Part shown: positions 35,069 through 43,795 of the stretch, in pieces
Numbering within the stretch: position 1 is the stretch's first letter
Layout: each line of letters opens with the position of its first letter
NCBI GenBank assembly: GCA_964475945.1
Contig: CAYYYF010000005.1
Span: forward strand, 10,403-74,402
Direction: 5' to 3'
DNA from: JBBIQH01 sp964475945
GTDB taxonomy: Archaea > Thermoproteota > Nitrososphaeria > Nitrososphaerales > Nitrosocaldaceae
DNA: 64,000 nt
The notes under the pieces: model-generated
The model's database searches: none
What the model was told of the DNA's origin: nothing
What the model saw: only the letters and a program-made list of their open reading frames with translations
Made by a program: the position numbers and the translations under genes

Positions 35069-36004
35069 ATGCGTATATGCTCATTCCTGCCTAGCGCTAC
35101 AGAGATACTCTATGCCTTAGGATTAGGTGATAATATAGTTGGTGTGACACAAGAGTGCGATTATCCTCCAGAGGCATCAAAGAAGCCCAAGGTTGTGAAG
35201 AGTGTATTTGATCCATCTAAGATGAGCAGTGAGGAGATAGATGCAAAGATAAGGGAGTTGGTTAAAGAGCATAAGGATATTTACATAGTTGATACCCAGA
35301 TTCTTAAGGAGTTAAGCCCAGATGTTATAGTTGCTCAAGGCCTATGCAAGGTATGCTCCCCTTACGTAAACGAGATCTCTAAGGCAAGGCAGGTTCTGCT
35401 ACAGAAGCCTAAGGTTATCATGCTAGACCCTCATGATCTAAATGGCATACTTGATAGTATAATGCAGCTTGCCATAGAGTTTAATGTAAAGGATAGGGGT
35501 TTAGAGTTGGTAGAGCATATTAGAGCAAGGATAGATAACATACATGCTAAGGCTATGCATGCTGTGAATAGTAAAGGTAGGCCAAGGGTATTATGCATAG
35601 AATGGCTATACCCATTCTTCACAGCAGGGCATTGGGTGCCTGAGATGGTTGAGATAGCAGGAGGATTTAACTGTATAAGCAGTAAGGGTGAACCATCAAG
35701 GACCCTTGAGTTTAAGGAGGTTAGGGATGAGGATCCAGATATTATAGTATTCATGCCATGCGGCTTTGATACTACTAGAGCGTTAAGGGAGTTTAATAAG
35801 GTTGAGGGTATAGATGGATGGTATGATATTAGGGCTGTCAGGGATAAGCAGATATACGTAGTTGATGCAAACTCTTACTTCAGTAGACCAAGCCATAGAG
35901 TAGTAAGGGGTATAGAGATACTTGCAGAGATAATACACCCTTACGAGTTCAAGGGTAATTGTAAAGAGAAAGATAATAATGAGTATGTAAAGGTCTATGA
36001 ATAG
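35069..36004 (+). CDS. BtuF-like cobalamin/iron-chelate binding protein
   Basis: A protein of 311 residues from MRICSFLPSATEILYALGLG (a TTG five codons earlier is less likely). The family pattern includes VGVTQECDYPPEA, PDVIVAQGLCKVC and WLYPFFTAGHWVPEMVEIAG. These BtuF/FecB-like proteins bind corrinoids or siderophores for ABC import. No signal peptide is visible, so it may be a cytoplasmic variant. No ABC permease is adjacent. It is convergent with the PPDK gene, 2 bp away. Confidence 0.8.
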   Translation: MRICSFLPSATEILYALGLGDNIVGVTQECDYPPEASKKPKVVKSVFDPSKMSSEEIDAKIRELVKEHKDIYIVDTQILKELSPDVIVAQGLCKVCSPYVNEISKARQVLLQKPKVIMLDPHDLNGILDSIMQLAIEFNVKDRGLELVEHIRARIDNIHAKAMHAVNSKGRPRVLCIEWLYPFFTAGHWVPEMVEIAGGFNCISSKGEPSRTLEFKEVRDEDPDIIVFMPCGFDTTRALREFNKVEGIDGWYDIRAVRDKQIYVVDANSYFSRPSHRVVRGIEILAEIIHPYEFKGNCKEKDNNEYVKVYE

Positions 36005-36005
36005 A

Positions 36006-38633
36006 TCATCTACCTAGCCTTAGCCTGCTCTGTGCAGCAGCAAGTATTGCTATAGGTATCCTATGTGGGCTAGCACTAACGTAATCCAAGCCTATAAGAT
36101 CAAAGAACTCTATGCTCTTAGGATCTCCTCCATGCTCTCCGCATATACCTATCTCTAACCTATTGTTAGCACTCCTTGCCTGCTCCACTGCTATCCTCAT
36201 AGCCTTGCCTACCCCTTCTCTATCTATACTCTGGAATGGGTTATCCTTCAGTATACCCTTCTCTATGTAGAGTGGTAGGAACTTGCCCTCAACATCCTCC
36301 CTACTGAATGAGAATACTGCTTGTGTAAGATCATTTGTACCAAAGCTGAAGAACTCTGCTATGCTTGCTATGCTATCTGATGTTAGGCACGCCCTAACAA
36401 CCTCTATCATTGTACCAAACTTAACGTTAAGGATTAAACCATATTTACCCTCAACATCCCTCTTAACCTTATCGAATACCTCCTTGACTGCAGCCAACTC
36501 CTCCCTTATACCTACCTGTGGTACCATAACCTGTGCCTCTGCCTTCACTTCTTGCTTTACTAACTCTGCGGTAGCCTCAAGTATAGCCCTTATCTGATAC
36601 TCATATATCTCTGGGTATACTATGCCCAATCTAACACCCCTCTGCCCCATCATGGGGTTAACCTCTTGCAGTTCTTTAACCCTCTGCAGCATTGCAGAGG
36701 CATTGCTATCCTTATGCTCATATACAGCCCTTATAAGATCCTCTAACCTAGGTAAGAACTCATGTAAGGGAGGATCAAGCAATCTTATGGTTACAGGATA
36801 GCCTTCCATTACATGCAATATCTCCTTTGCATCCTTCTTAAGATATGGCACCAACTCCTCCAAAGCCTTAACCCTCTCCTCCCTACTCCTAGCCATTATC
36901 ATCCTTATGAATATGGGTAATCTATCCTCGCCATTGAACATCCTCTCTGTCCTACATAAGCCTATACCTTCTGCACCATAACCCCTTGCTATCCTTGCTG
37001 CATCTACAGTATCAGCATTTGCCCTAACCCCTAACCTCTTAACCTCTTTCGCCCATGATAACAATCTCTTCAACTCATTACTTAACTCAGGCTCAATTAG
37101 TTGCACTGCGCCAAGGTAAACATTACCTGTAGAACCATCTATGGTTATGGTATCATACTCATTGATAACCTTACCATTTATAGTAAGCCTTCTATTCTCC
37201 TCATCTATAACTATTGCAGAGCAGCCTACTATGCAAGGCTTGCCCATGCCCCTAGCAACAACTGCAGCATGGCTCGTCTTGCCTCCCTTGCTTGTTAGTA
37301 TACCTACAGCCTTAAAGAATGCTGGTACATCCTCAGGCTTGGTCTCCTCCCTAACAAGTATTATCTGCATACCATTGCTTGCATCCTCTATAGCCTTCCT
37401 TGTATCTAGAACTACCTTTCCTACTGCTGCACCTGGTGATGCACCTATACCCTTTGCTATTGCCTCTATCTTTACCCTTGGATCTACCCTTCTATGCAAT
37501 ACCTGCTCTAGATCATCTGCATTAACCCTTAGCAGTGCTTCTTCCTTGCTTATTATACCCTCATCTACCATATCAACTGCTACCTTTACTGCTGCTATAG
37601 CATTCATCTTTGCTGCCCTAGTCTGGAGCAGGTATAATCTGCCAGATTCTATTGTAAACTCTACATCCTGAGGCTCCCTGTAATGTCTCTCAAGCCTCTC
37701 ACATGCATATACCAACTGCCTGTATGCATCTGGCATTATCTCTGCTAACCTCTCTATAGGCTCTGGTGTCCTTATACCTGCAACAACATCCTCTCCTTGC
37801 GCATTAACAAGGAATTCTCCATAAAGCCTCTTCTCACCATCCTCAGGGTTCCTTGTGAATACTACACCTGTAGCGCTCTTATTATCCATGTTACCGAATA
37901 CCATCGCTACTACATTAACAGCAGTACCATCTGCTACATCTGGTGTTATCTTGTAATACCTCCTATACTCTACTGCTCTCTCACTCATCCAACTATTGAA
38001 TACAGCCTTTATAGCAAGCTCTAACTGCTTGTATGGATCCTCAGGGAACTCCTTACCATTATCCTTGTATATCCTCTTAAAGGTATAGGTTAACTCTCTT
38101 AAGGATTCTGCACTCAACTCATTATCATGCTTAACCCCTTGCTTACTCTTCATCTCCTCCAATGCCTTTGAGAATAAAGAGTCATTTATATTAAGAACAA
38201 CCTTACCAAACATCTGAACAAACCTTCTATATGCATCCCATACAAATCTTGCATTGTTAGTCCTTGCTATCAGTGCTTTAGCAGTATCATCGTTAAGGCC
38301 AAGGTTAAGTATTGTATCCATCATACCAGGCATAGAGATTGGTGCTCCAGACCTTACAGATACAAGTAATGGGTTATCTATGCTACCAAAGCCCTTACCT
38401 GTTAATGCCTCAAGCCTCTTCATGGCATCCTTAACCTCATCCATAAGACCCTTAGGCAACTCTCTACCATTCTTATAATACTCCTTGCATACATCTATTG
38501 TTATTATGAAACCTGGGGGTACTGGTAAGCCTACCGATGTCATCTCTGCCAAACCAGCACCTTTACCTCCCAGTATCTTCCTGCTGAGACCTTTTGCCTC
38601 GTCAAAGAATACTACTCTCTTATGCACTTGCAT
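36006..38633 (-). CDS. ppdK: Pyruvate, phosphate dikinase
   Basis: An 875-residue full-length PPDK. The N-terminal nucleotide-binding part starts KGLSRKILGGKGAGLAEMTS. The swivelling phosphohistidine site is GGKTSHAAVVARGMGKPCIV (about residues 450-470). The PEP/pyruvate barrel ends with FFSFGTNDLTQAVFSFSRED and the catalytic-loop Cys in IGICGEHGGDP. It interconverts pyruvate, ATP and phosphate with PEP, AMP and PPi, feeding gluconeogenesis in an autotroph. A 19-bp tandem repeat lies upstream. Confidence 0.95.
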   Translation of the reverse strand: MQVHKRVVFFDEAKGLSRKILGGKGAGLAEMTSVGLPVPPGFIITIDVCKEYYKNGRELPKGLMDEVKDAMKRLEALTGKGFGSIDNPLLVSVRSGAPISMPGMMDTILNLGLNDDTAKALIARTNNARFVWDAYRRFVQMFGKVVLNINDSLFSKALEEMKSKQGVKHDNELSAESLRELTYTFKRIYKDNGKEFPEDPYKQLELAIKAVFNSWMSERAVEYRRYYKITPDVADGTAVNVVAMVFGNMDNKSATGVVFTRNPEDGEKRLYGEFLVNAQGEDVVAGIRTPEPIERLAEIMPDAYRQLVYACERLERHYREPQDVEFTIESGRLYLLQTRAAKMNAIAAVKVAVDMVDEGIISKEEALLRVNADDLEQVLHRRVDPRVKIEAIAKGIGASPGAAVGKVVLDTRKAIEDASNGMQIILVREETKPEDVPAFFKAVGILTSKGGKTSHAAVVARGMGKPCIVGCSAIVIDEENRRLTINGKVINEYDTITIDGSTGNVYLGAVQLIEPELSNELKRLLSWAKEVKRLGVRANADTVDAARIARGYGAEGIGLCRTERMFNGEDRLPIFIRMIMARSREERVKALEELVPYLKKDAKEILHVMEGYPVTIRLLDPPLHEFLPRLEDLIRAVYEHKDSNASAMLQRVKELQEVNPMMGQRGVRLGIVYPEIYEYQIRAILEATAELVKQEVKAEAQVMVPQVGIREELAAVKEVFDKVKRDVEGKYGLILNVKFGTMIEVVRACLTSDSIASIAEFFSFGTNDLTQAVFSFSREDVEGKFLPLYIEKGILKDNPFQSIDREGVGKAMRIAVEQARSANNRLEIGICGEHGGDPKSIEFFDLIGLDYVSASPHRIPIAILAAAQSRLRLGR

Positions 38634-38693
38634 GACATGGGATTGTATGATGCTAGTTATTAAGTTTTAACTTGGTAGAATAATAATAATAAT

Positions 38694-38750
38694 AAGATGC
38701 TGTTACCATTATAAGATGCTGTTACCATTATAAGATGCTGTTACCATTAC
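38694..38750. repeat. Three exact-looking 19-bp tandem repeats
   Basis: The unit AAGATGCTGTTACCATTAT occurs at 38694, 38713 and 38732 (the last copy ends 38750, overlapping the stop codon of the zinc-ribbon gene). It sits between the 3' end of that gene and the start of ppdK on the same strand. Probably slippage; an influence on ppdK expression is possible. Confidence 0.85.
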
Positions 38751-39160
38751 TCCTGCTTGGCACCACACTCTATACAGAATGATGCATCTGCCTCTATCTT
38801 TGCTCCACATGCTATACAGAATCTTAACTCTTGCCTAGATTTAATCTCATTACTGCTAGAGCCCATAGGATAAGCCTTTACCTTTGCAAAGAGTGTGGTT
38901 ACTGCCCCGCTAGGGACGAATTCCTCGCTTATATCCATCTTATAATCCTCCTTCTCCTCTATGTATAGCATGAGCCTTGGTACCTTATGCCTTGGATGCA
39001 AGCCATCATCGTTAATGCAGTTATCTAACTTGCACTCCATCTCAACTATCTCACCAAGCCATCTTGCAAACTTGAGTAAGGTCATCTCTGGTGTTGAGTA
39101 TGTTAATGTATGCATGGACATGTAATCCTCTGCGGCATTCTTTGCATTGAATACCTTCAT
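38747..39160 (-). CDS. Zinc-ribbon protein, unknown function
   Basis: A 137-residue protein: an N-terminal domain of about 105 residues (mixed, one strand-rich half), then a C-terminal double-CxxC zinc ribbon, FCIACGAKIEADASFCIECG. The ribbon type is shared with the neighbours at 39204 and 40072. Two further cysteines (ECKLDNC) lie mid-protein. No family recognised for the N-terminal part. 43 bp separate it from the next minus-strand gene upstream. Confidence 0.55.
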   Translation of the reverse strand: MKVFNAKNAAEDYMSMHTLTYSTPEMTLLKFARWLGEIVEMECKLDNCINDDGLHPRHKVPRLMLYIEEKEDYKMDISEEFVPSGAVTTLFAKVKAYPMGSSSNEIKSRQELRFCIACGAKIEADASFCIECGAKQE

Positions 39161-39203
39161 AGTATGAATATACTACTCCTTATTATTATCTATATCTCTA
39201 CAA

Positions 39204-39587
39204 TTATGTACTTTGCTGTTTACCACATTTTGGGCAGAACTTTGCCTTAAGGGGTATACTTGCTCTACAGTGCTCACATACCTTGCTCTCTACTTTAGCA
39301 GTAACCTGAGGTGTAGGCTTTACAACCTCAACCTGTTTCTCTCTCTCTGTACCTTTACCTATTGCATTATCCAACTCTACTATAACTTTAACCATTAGGA
39401 AGGCTAGTGAGGAGAACTGCGTAAGGAAATCGCCCATCCTTGTAAAGTACTCATGCTCCTCTATCTTACCTTCTCTGTATAATGTATGTGCATCTAGGAA
39501 TGCCTCGTAGCTGCCCTGGATATCATTGAGTAGGTTCTTTAACTTATCAACCAGTGGACCCCGGGTATTATAGCCTAATTGACCCAT
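39204..39587 (-). CDS. Helical protein with C-terminal zinc ribbon
   Basis: A 127-residue protein. Residues 10-80 are helical and coiled-coil-like (PLVDKLKNLLNDIQGSYEAF), followed by a polar linker and a zinc ribbon VCEHCRASIPLKAKFCPKCG. No family recognised. It precedes the 38747 zinc-ribbon gene on the same strand, likely one transcript. Confidence 0.55.
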   Translation of the reverse strand: MGQLGYNTRGPLVDKLKNLLNDIQGSYEAFLDAHTLYREGKIEEHEYFTRMGDFLTQFSSLAFLMVKVIVELDNAIGKGTEREKQVEVVKPTPQVTAKVESKVCEHCRASIPLKAKFCPKCGKQQST

Positions 39588-39693
39588 TGTATATATGAGT
39601 ATTATGGAATAAATTAAGTGTTTTTATTCATTTATTCATTTATTCATTGTTCATTCATTCAGTTCAAAGCCTTATAATGCCTATAGATGGCTC

Positions 39694-40020
39694 TTACCTT
39701 AATGATTCTTCTATAAACCTCCTTATAACATCCTTTGGTGCAGCACCTATATGCTGATTTATAACTCTGCCATCCTTGAATAATAGTAGGGTAGGTATGC
39801 TGTATATCTCATACTCTCTAGCAACATCTGGGTTCTCATCAACATTCAACTTTAAGAACCTAACCCTTCCATCATACTCTTTAGCCAACTCCTCTAGCAC
39901 TGGAGCAACCATCCTGCATGGGCCGCACCACTCTGCCCAAAAGTCTACTAGCACGGGTATACTAGAGTTCAATACATCATTATCCCATGTACTTACACTA
40001 GTTGCCTTTATGTTTGCCAT
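39694..40020 (-). CDS. trxA: Thioredoxin
   Basis: A 108-residue classic thioredoxin with the active site WAEWCGPCRMVAPVLEELA, cis-proline region SIPTLLLFKDG and FLKLNVDENPDVA. It reduces protein disulfides in the cytoplasm. It is divergent from the TTG-started zinc-ribbon gene with about 50 bp between starts. Length is standard. Confidence 0.95.
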   Translation of the reverse strand: MANIKATSVSTWDNDVLNSSIPVLVDFWAEWCGPCRMVAPVLEELAKEYDGRVRFLKLNVDENPDVAREYEIYSIPTLLLFKDGRVINQHIGAAPKDVIRRFIEESLR

Positions 40021-40071
40021 GTATAAAGAGTAGGGTAACCTATTAATAATTTTTTATACTTAATAACTGCA

Positions 40072-40644
40072 TTGATAAAGAAGGTGAAGGGTTCTAAGGG
40101 GTATATAGTTGCTGATCTCACAGATGAAGAGGTAAGGAAGGCAAGACTTGCTGGAGAGCTCTTCATAGGTGCTCTAGGTAGGATAGATGTAAATAGGATA
40201 ATAGCATACTACTGTAACAACTGTACCAAGGAGTTCAACCAAGCACCAAGGATAGTGAGCAAGAGTATCAACGAGGCTGTAACAGATGCTCATATGTTAA
40301 TGGAGCAAGGGGAGTATATATGCAATGAGTGCAATAGTGTAATAGCAATATACAAGGTCTTTATTGATGCTAGCAAGGAAGGGATTAGTATAAAGGATAT
40401 TATAGGATTTAATGCAATATACAAGCAAGAGAGGGTAGGTATTGTTAAGGATGTTGTAGTAAATAGGAATTGTAGGATCTTATTGCTTATAGATACGCAG
40501 GATGGTAATGCAAGTGTGCCATGGGATATGGTATTGGAGGTAGGGAATAATATAGTACTTAAAGGCAAATTATGCGAAATATGCAGTAATGAGAACTTTC
40601 CTACAGCATCATTCTGTATTGAGTGTGGTAATAGATTAAGATAA
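40072..40644 (+). CDS. Three-zinc-knuckle protein
   Basis: A 190-residue protein with start TTG. It has three CxxC-type clusters: YYCNNCTKEF (about residue 44), YICNECNSV (about 82) and CEICSNENFPTASFCIECG near the end. Between clusters two and three is a beta-rich domain of about 80 residues. The final ribbon resembles those of the two zinc-ribbon genes across the thioredoxin gene. No family recognised; a transcription or translation-associated role is only a guess. Confidence 0.55.
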   Translation: MIKKVKGSKGYIVADLTDEEVRKARLAGELFIGALGRIDVNRIIAYYCNNCTKEFNQAPRIVSKSINEAVTDAHMLMEQGEYICNECNSVIAIYKVFIDASKEGISIKDIIGFNAIYKQERVGIVKDVVVNRNCRILLLIDTQDGNASVPWDMVLEVGNNIVLKGKLCEICSNENFPTASFCIECGNRLR

Positions 40645-40665
40645 CATGGAACAAAAATTATAACA

Positions 40666-42312
40666 TCAATTATGGAATGCCTTTAGCTCTCTCCTCTTAA
40701 TCTTTCCTGTATCTGTCTTTGGTAACTCGTTTATGAACTCTATTATCCTTGGATAGGCATACTCTGCAAGCCTCTTCCTTACACTCTGCTGTATCTCATC
40801 CTTCAGTGCATCAGATGGCTCATATCCTGGCTTTAATACCACGTAAGCCTTTATAACATGACCTCTAACCTCATCATGCCATGGCACTACAGCACTCTCT
40901 AGAACTGCTGGATGCTGGTTTATAACCTCCTCAACCTCTGCTGGTCCTATCCTATAGCCTGCAGCCTTTATGAGATCATCCGTCCTTGCTACAAACCATA
41001 TGAAGCCATCAGCATCCTTATAACCTTGATCCCCAGTGTATAACCATCCATTCCTTACCTTCTTTGCGGTATCCTCTGGTCTATTCCAGTAGCCTAGGAA
41101 TGCTACAGGGTTAGGCATCTTAACAGCAATCTCACCTATCTCATTTGGATTTGCTATATTACCTTGCTCATCGAGTATCTCAACCGTAAACCCTGGTGTG
41201 CTCTTGCCTATAGATCCTGGCTTAGGTCCCATGAGCGAGTAGCAGTTTGTTACTATTATATTTGCCTCAGTCTGCCCATATATCTCATTCAATGGCACAT
41301 TAAGTTTATCAAGGGACCATCTTACAAGCTCGCTACCAACAGGCTCACCAGCACTCCCTAATGCCCTTAATGCAAGGTCATACTCTTTCCTAGGCTCCTC
41401 ATTGAACTTCCTTATCATCCTTAGCGCAGTAGGCACTACGTATGCACATGTTATCCTATAACGCTCAAGTATGCTAAGTGCCCATGCTGGATCGAACTTG
41501 CCACTCCTAGGGGTTACTACAACCGGGTAACCAAAGTAAAGCGAAGGATAGAGCACATCACCTATAGCTGCAACCCATGCCCAATCAGATGGTGTCCAGA
41601 ATATATCCCCTTCCTGTGGGGCAAGCTCCATGTATAACTGATAGCATGGTATACATCCTAGTAGGAAGCTGTGGGGCAATAGCACTCCTTTTGGTAGCCC
41701 AGTGGTGCCAGATGTGTATAGCATATGTGCTGGATCGTATATCTTTGTATGGTATGGCTTGAATGATGAGGAGCCATTCCTTACTATGCTATCAAAGTCA
41801 TCAAACTCCTTGCTATCAGAGTTAACAGCAAATACATGCTTTATATCCAAACCTTCTAGTGCAGGCTTTACCTTATCCTTCAAGGAGTAATCGAATACAA
41901 AAACCTTTGCGTTGCTATCAGCAAGCCTATACTTTATAGCATCTGTGCCAAAGAGAGTGCTCATGGATAGTGCTATACCTCCTATCCTGTACGCTGTTAA
42001 CATGCTTACAAGAGCCTCTGGTCCTTGGGGCACCAATACTGCTATCCTATCACCCTTCCCTAACTTAAGATCAGTTAGTGTATTTGCTAGCCTATTTGAC
42101 ATCTTCAGAAGATCCTTGAATCTGTAGATGCTGGTTGTGTTATTATTCTCATAATATATGGCTATCTTGCTAGTTGATGCATGCTTATCAAGCATCTCTA
42201 TACCCATGTTGAAGTACTCTGGCAGTTCCCATACAAAGCTCCTGCATAATGCATCGTAACTTGAGCAGTCAAACCTCCTTATATCAAAGTTTGAGTAAGA
42301 TATGCTACTCAT
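40666..42312 (-). CDS. AMP-forming acyl-CoA synthetase
   Basis: A 548-residue ANL-superfamily enzyme. The P-loop is LYTSGTTGLPKGVLLPHS (about residue 198), the adenine motif EIYGQTEAN (about 338), and the hinge/arginine region WLYTGDQGYKD to FVARTDDLIKAAGYRIGPAE; the C-terminal catalytic Lys is in LPKTDTGKIKRREL. The layout is that of acetyl/propionyl or medium-chain acyl-CoA synthetases; substrate cannot be fixed. In these archaea such enzymes may assimilate acids or feed the 3-HP/4-HB cycle. An inverted-repeat array lies upstream. Confidence 0.85.
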   Translation of the reverse strand: MSSISYSNFDIRRFDCSSYDALCRSFVWELPEYFNMGIEMLDKHASTSKIAIYYENNNTTSIYRFKDLLKMSNRLANTLTDLKLGKGDRIAVLVPQGPEALVSMLTAYRIGGIALSMSTLFGTDAIKYRLADSNAKVFVFDYSLKDKVKPALEGLDIKHVFAVNSDSKEFDDFDSIVRNGSSSFKPYHTKIYDPAHMLYTSGTTGLPKGVLLPHSFLLGCIPCYQLYMELAPQEGDIFWTPSDWAWVAAIGDVLYPSLYFGYPVVVTPRSGKFDPAWALSILERYRITCAYVVPTALRMIRKFNEEPRKEYDLALRALGSAGEPVGSELVRWSLDKLNVPLNEIYGQTEANIIVTNCYSLMGPKPGSIGKSTPGFTVEILDEQGNIANPNEIGEIAVKMPNPVAFLGYWNRPEDTAKKVRNGWLYTGDQGYKDADGFIWFVARTDDLIKAAGYRIGPAEVEEVINQHPAVLESAVVPWHDEVRGHVIKAYVVLKPGYEPSDALKDEIQQSVRKRLAEYAYPRIIEFINELPKTDTGKIKRRELKAFHN

Positions 42313-42401
42313 CTACTTTAACTCAAGAGCGTTTATTAATAAACTTTATTACTGGAGTTAGTGAAGATGCAATTAATTTAATACATAAAGTTTATAAGTA
42401 T

Positions 42402-42498
42402 CTATACAGCTCTGTATAGCTAAGATATACAAAAATGGATAGCTTTATAAGGTAAGCTATATAAATTTGGGTAACGTGGCTATACATCTTTGTATAGC
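42402..42498. repeat. Array of three inverted repeats spaced exactly 39 bp
   Basis: Three perfect dyads: CTATACAG-CT-CTGTATAG (42402-42419), ATAGCTT-8 nt-AAGCTAT (42439-42460), GCTATACA-TCTT-TGTATAGC (42479-42498). Their centres are 42410.5, 42449.5 and 42488.5. The outer two share the sequence TATACA/TGTATA. It fills the 189-bp gap between the SDR stop and the acyl-CoA synthetase start on the minus strand, so it could be a multi-site operator or folded mRNA. Confidence 0.75.
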
Positions 42499-42501
42499 TA
42501 G

Positions 42502-43278
42502 TTATAGCCTAACCTCTCCTCCATCTACCACTATGCTCTGCCCTGTTATGTATGATGATGCATCTGATGCTAGGAATAATGCTACATCTGCAACCTCCTC
42601 CGCTCTCCCAAACCTCCTTAATGGTATGCTCTTACTCATCTCATTGACCTCTCTACTACTTAATATGCTAAGGTTAGCATCAGTTGCTATGCTACCTAAT
42701 ACAATACAGTTTATCCTTACCTCTGGCGCAAGTATTAATGAAAGTGACTTAACCAGTGCTACAATTGCAGCCTTTGCTAATGTGTATGCTAAACCATATG
42801 CATCGCCTACAAGCGCTGGTGTTGATCCTACTAGGATTATACTACCATACCCTTGCCTCTTCATCATAGGTGCTGCTGACCTTACGCAATGATATGAGCC
42901 TTTAAGGTCTACACTCCATACTCTATCAAGTAGTTCATCGCTTACACTTAATGGATCTACAAACCACTCCTCCTTGCTTATAGGGTAACCTGCTGCTGCT
43001 ATAAGCACATCTATTCCCTTGAACCTCTCTCCTATCTTATTAAGCATAGAGGCAACATCATCATAGTTGCTTACATCAGCATGCAATGCAATTACATTAT
43101 CATCCTTGTAGTAATCATCCTTTAACCTTATCTCCTTAATAATCCGTGCTATCTTACTCTCATCTCTATACTGTAATGCTAACCTTGCTCTATGCTCTGC
43201 TAACCTCAATGCTATAGCCTTGCCTATCCCTCCAGATGCCCCTGTTACAAGCACTCTTTTACCCTGTAGATTACTCAT
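42502..43278 (-). CDS. Short-chain dehydrogenase/reductase
   Basis: A protein of 258 residues from MSNLQGKRVLVTGASGGIGK (the ATG overlaps the PCD stop region; one five codons earlier is possible). Motifs: GASGGIGKAIALRL for NAD(P), catalytic Ser in ILVGSTPAL, and YTLAKAA (YxxxK). The C-terminal SSYITGQSIVVDGG is FabG-like. The substrate is unknown. It is translationally coupled to the pterin dehydratase gene, which hints at a pterin-related or ketoacyl reduction. Confidence 0.85.
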   Translation of the reverse strand: MSNLQGKRVLVTGASGGIGKAIALRLAEHRARLALQYRDESKIARIIKEIRLKDDYYKDDNVIALHADVSNYDDVASMLNKIGERFKGIDVLIAAAGYPISKEEWFVDPLSVSDELLDRVWSVDLKGSYHCVRSAAPMMKRQGYGSIILVGSTPALVGDAYGLAYTLAKAAIVALVKSLSLILAPEVRINCIVLGSIATDANLSILSSREVNEMSKSIPLRRFGRAEEVADVALFLASDASSYITGQSIVVDGGEVRL

Positions 43279-43573
43279 CCCCAAGTATACCATTTATCAA
43301 CCTTGCAAGCTTAAAGTCGTAGTTGCTTATCCCATTGATATCATGCGTTATGAGATCTATCCTAACCATGTTGTAGACATTGTATAACTCTGGATGGTGG
43401 TTAAGTCTCTCAGCATATAGTGCAACCCTAGAGATGAATCCGAATGCCTCATTGAAGTCCTTAAACCTTATTGTTCTGGTTAATTTGCCATTCTCTATAC
43501 TCCAGTGCTTAAGCTTTGCTAACTCTGACCTTATCTGCTCATCATCAAGCCTAATGTATTCATCATCTTGCAT
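43271..43573 (-). CDS. Pterin-4a-carbinolamine dehydratase
   Basis: A 100-residue protein of normal length for the family, with the catalytic His motif ERLNHHPELYNVYN and WSIENGKLTRTIRFKDFNEA. It dehydrates 4a-hydroxytetrahydropterin or acts as a pterin-binding partner. It overlaps the SDR start, so the two are cotranslated. The presumed structured RNA at 43627-43771 lies directly upstream. Confidence 0.9.
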   Translation of the reverse strand: MQDDEYIRLDDEQIRSELAKLKHWSIENGKLTRTIRFKDFNEAFGFISRVALYAERLNHHPELYNVYNMVRIDLITHDINGISNYDFKLARLINGILGDE

Positions 43574-43626
43574 AGGATAGGTTTACATTGATAATAATAA
43601 AGGTTTATGATACTGATCGATAATTA

Positions 43627-43771
43627 GCCTGTCCCCCGCCTCTGACCCACAGAGGATCACAGGGTAGCCTATCCTCCCCCTGCTCTGCCAACGGGGGCCT
43701 GCTGTAGCACGTCTGGGTTGAACCGAGGATCATGCCTATCACCCCAGCCCGTCAACGTGCACCTGTGCAGG
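43627..43771. ncRNA. G+C-rich structured RNA candidate, family unknown
   Basis: In an otherwise AT-rich chromosome this 145-bp block is strongly G+C-rich and foldable. Stems: CCTCTG/CAGAGG (43639-43644 with 43650-43655), CCTGT/ACAGG (43628 with 43659), CCCCC/GGGGG (43676 with 43693), GCACGT/ACGTGC (43707 with 43755), CTGGG/CCCAG (43713 with 43743), and CCTGC/GCAGG (43698 with 43767). The last three are nested. It lacks tRNA, 5S, SRP (no GGAA...AGCAG) and RNase P signatures. A minus-strand TATA-like TTTATAAG (about 43791-43798) sits 25 bp from one end, and TTTATGAT (about 43603) precedes the other, so the strand is open. Confidence 0.6.
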
Positions 43772-43795
43772 TATGTAATAATTAGAGTAATAAAC

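Noticed and set aside
36283..38478. Long open frames antisense to ppdK and other genes
   Set aside because: They mirror strong minus-strand genes, have low-complexity Ser/Ala/Ile/Leu translations and no motifs; the AT-rich codon bias leaves antisense frames open.
39625..39660. ATTC/TTCA repeats upstream of the zinc-ribbon gene
   Set aside because: Short simple repeat in an AT-rich intergenic region, not tied to a gene boundary or element.
43627..43771. SRP RNA, RNase P RNA or 5S rRNA at the G+C-rich block
   Set aside because: Too short for SRP or RNase P and lacking their conserved loops (GGAA...AGCAG, GAGGAAAGTC); no 5S loop sequences on either strand.
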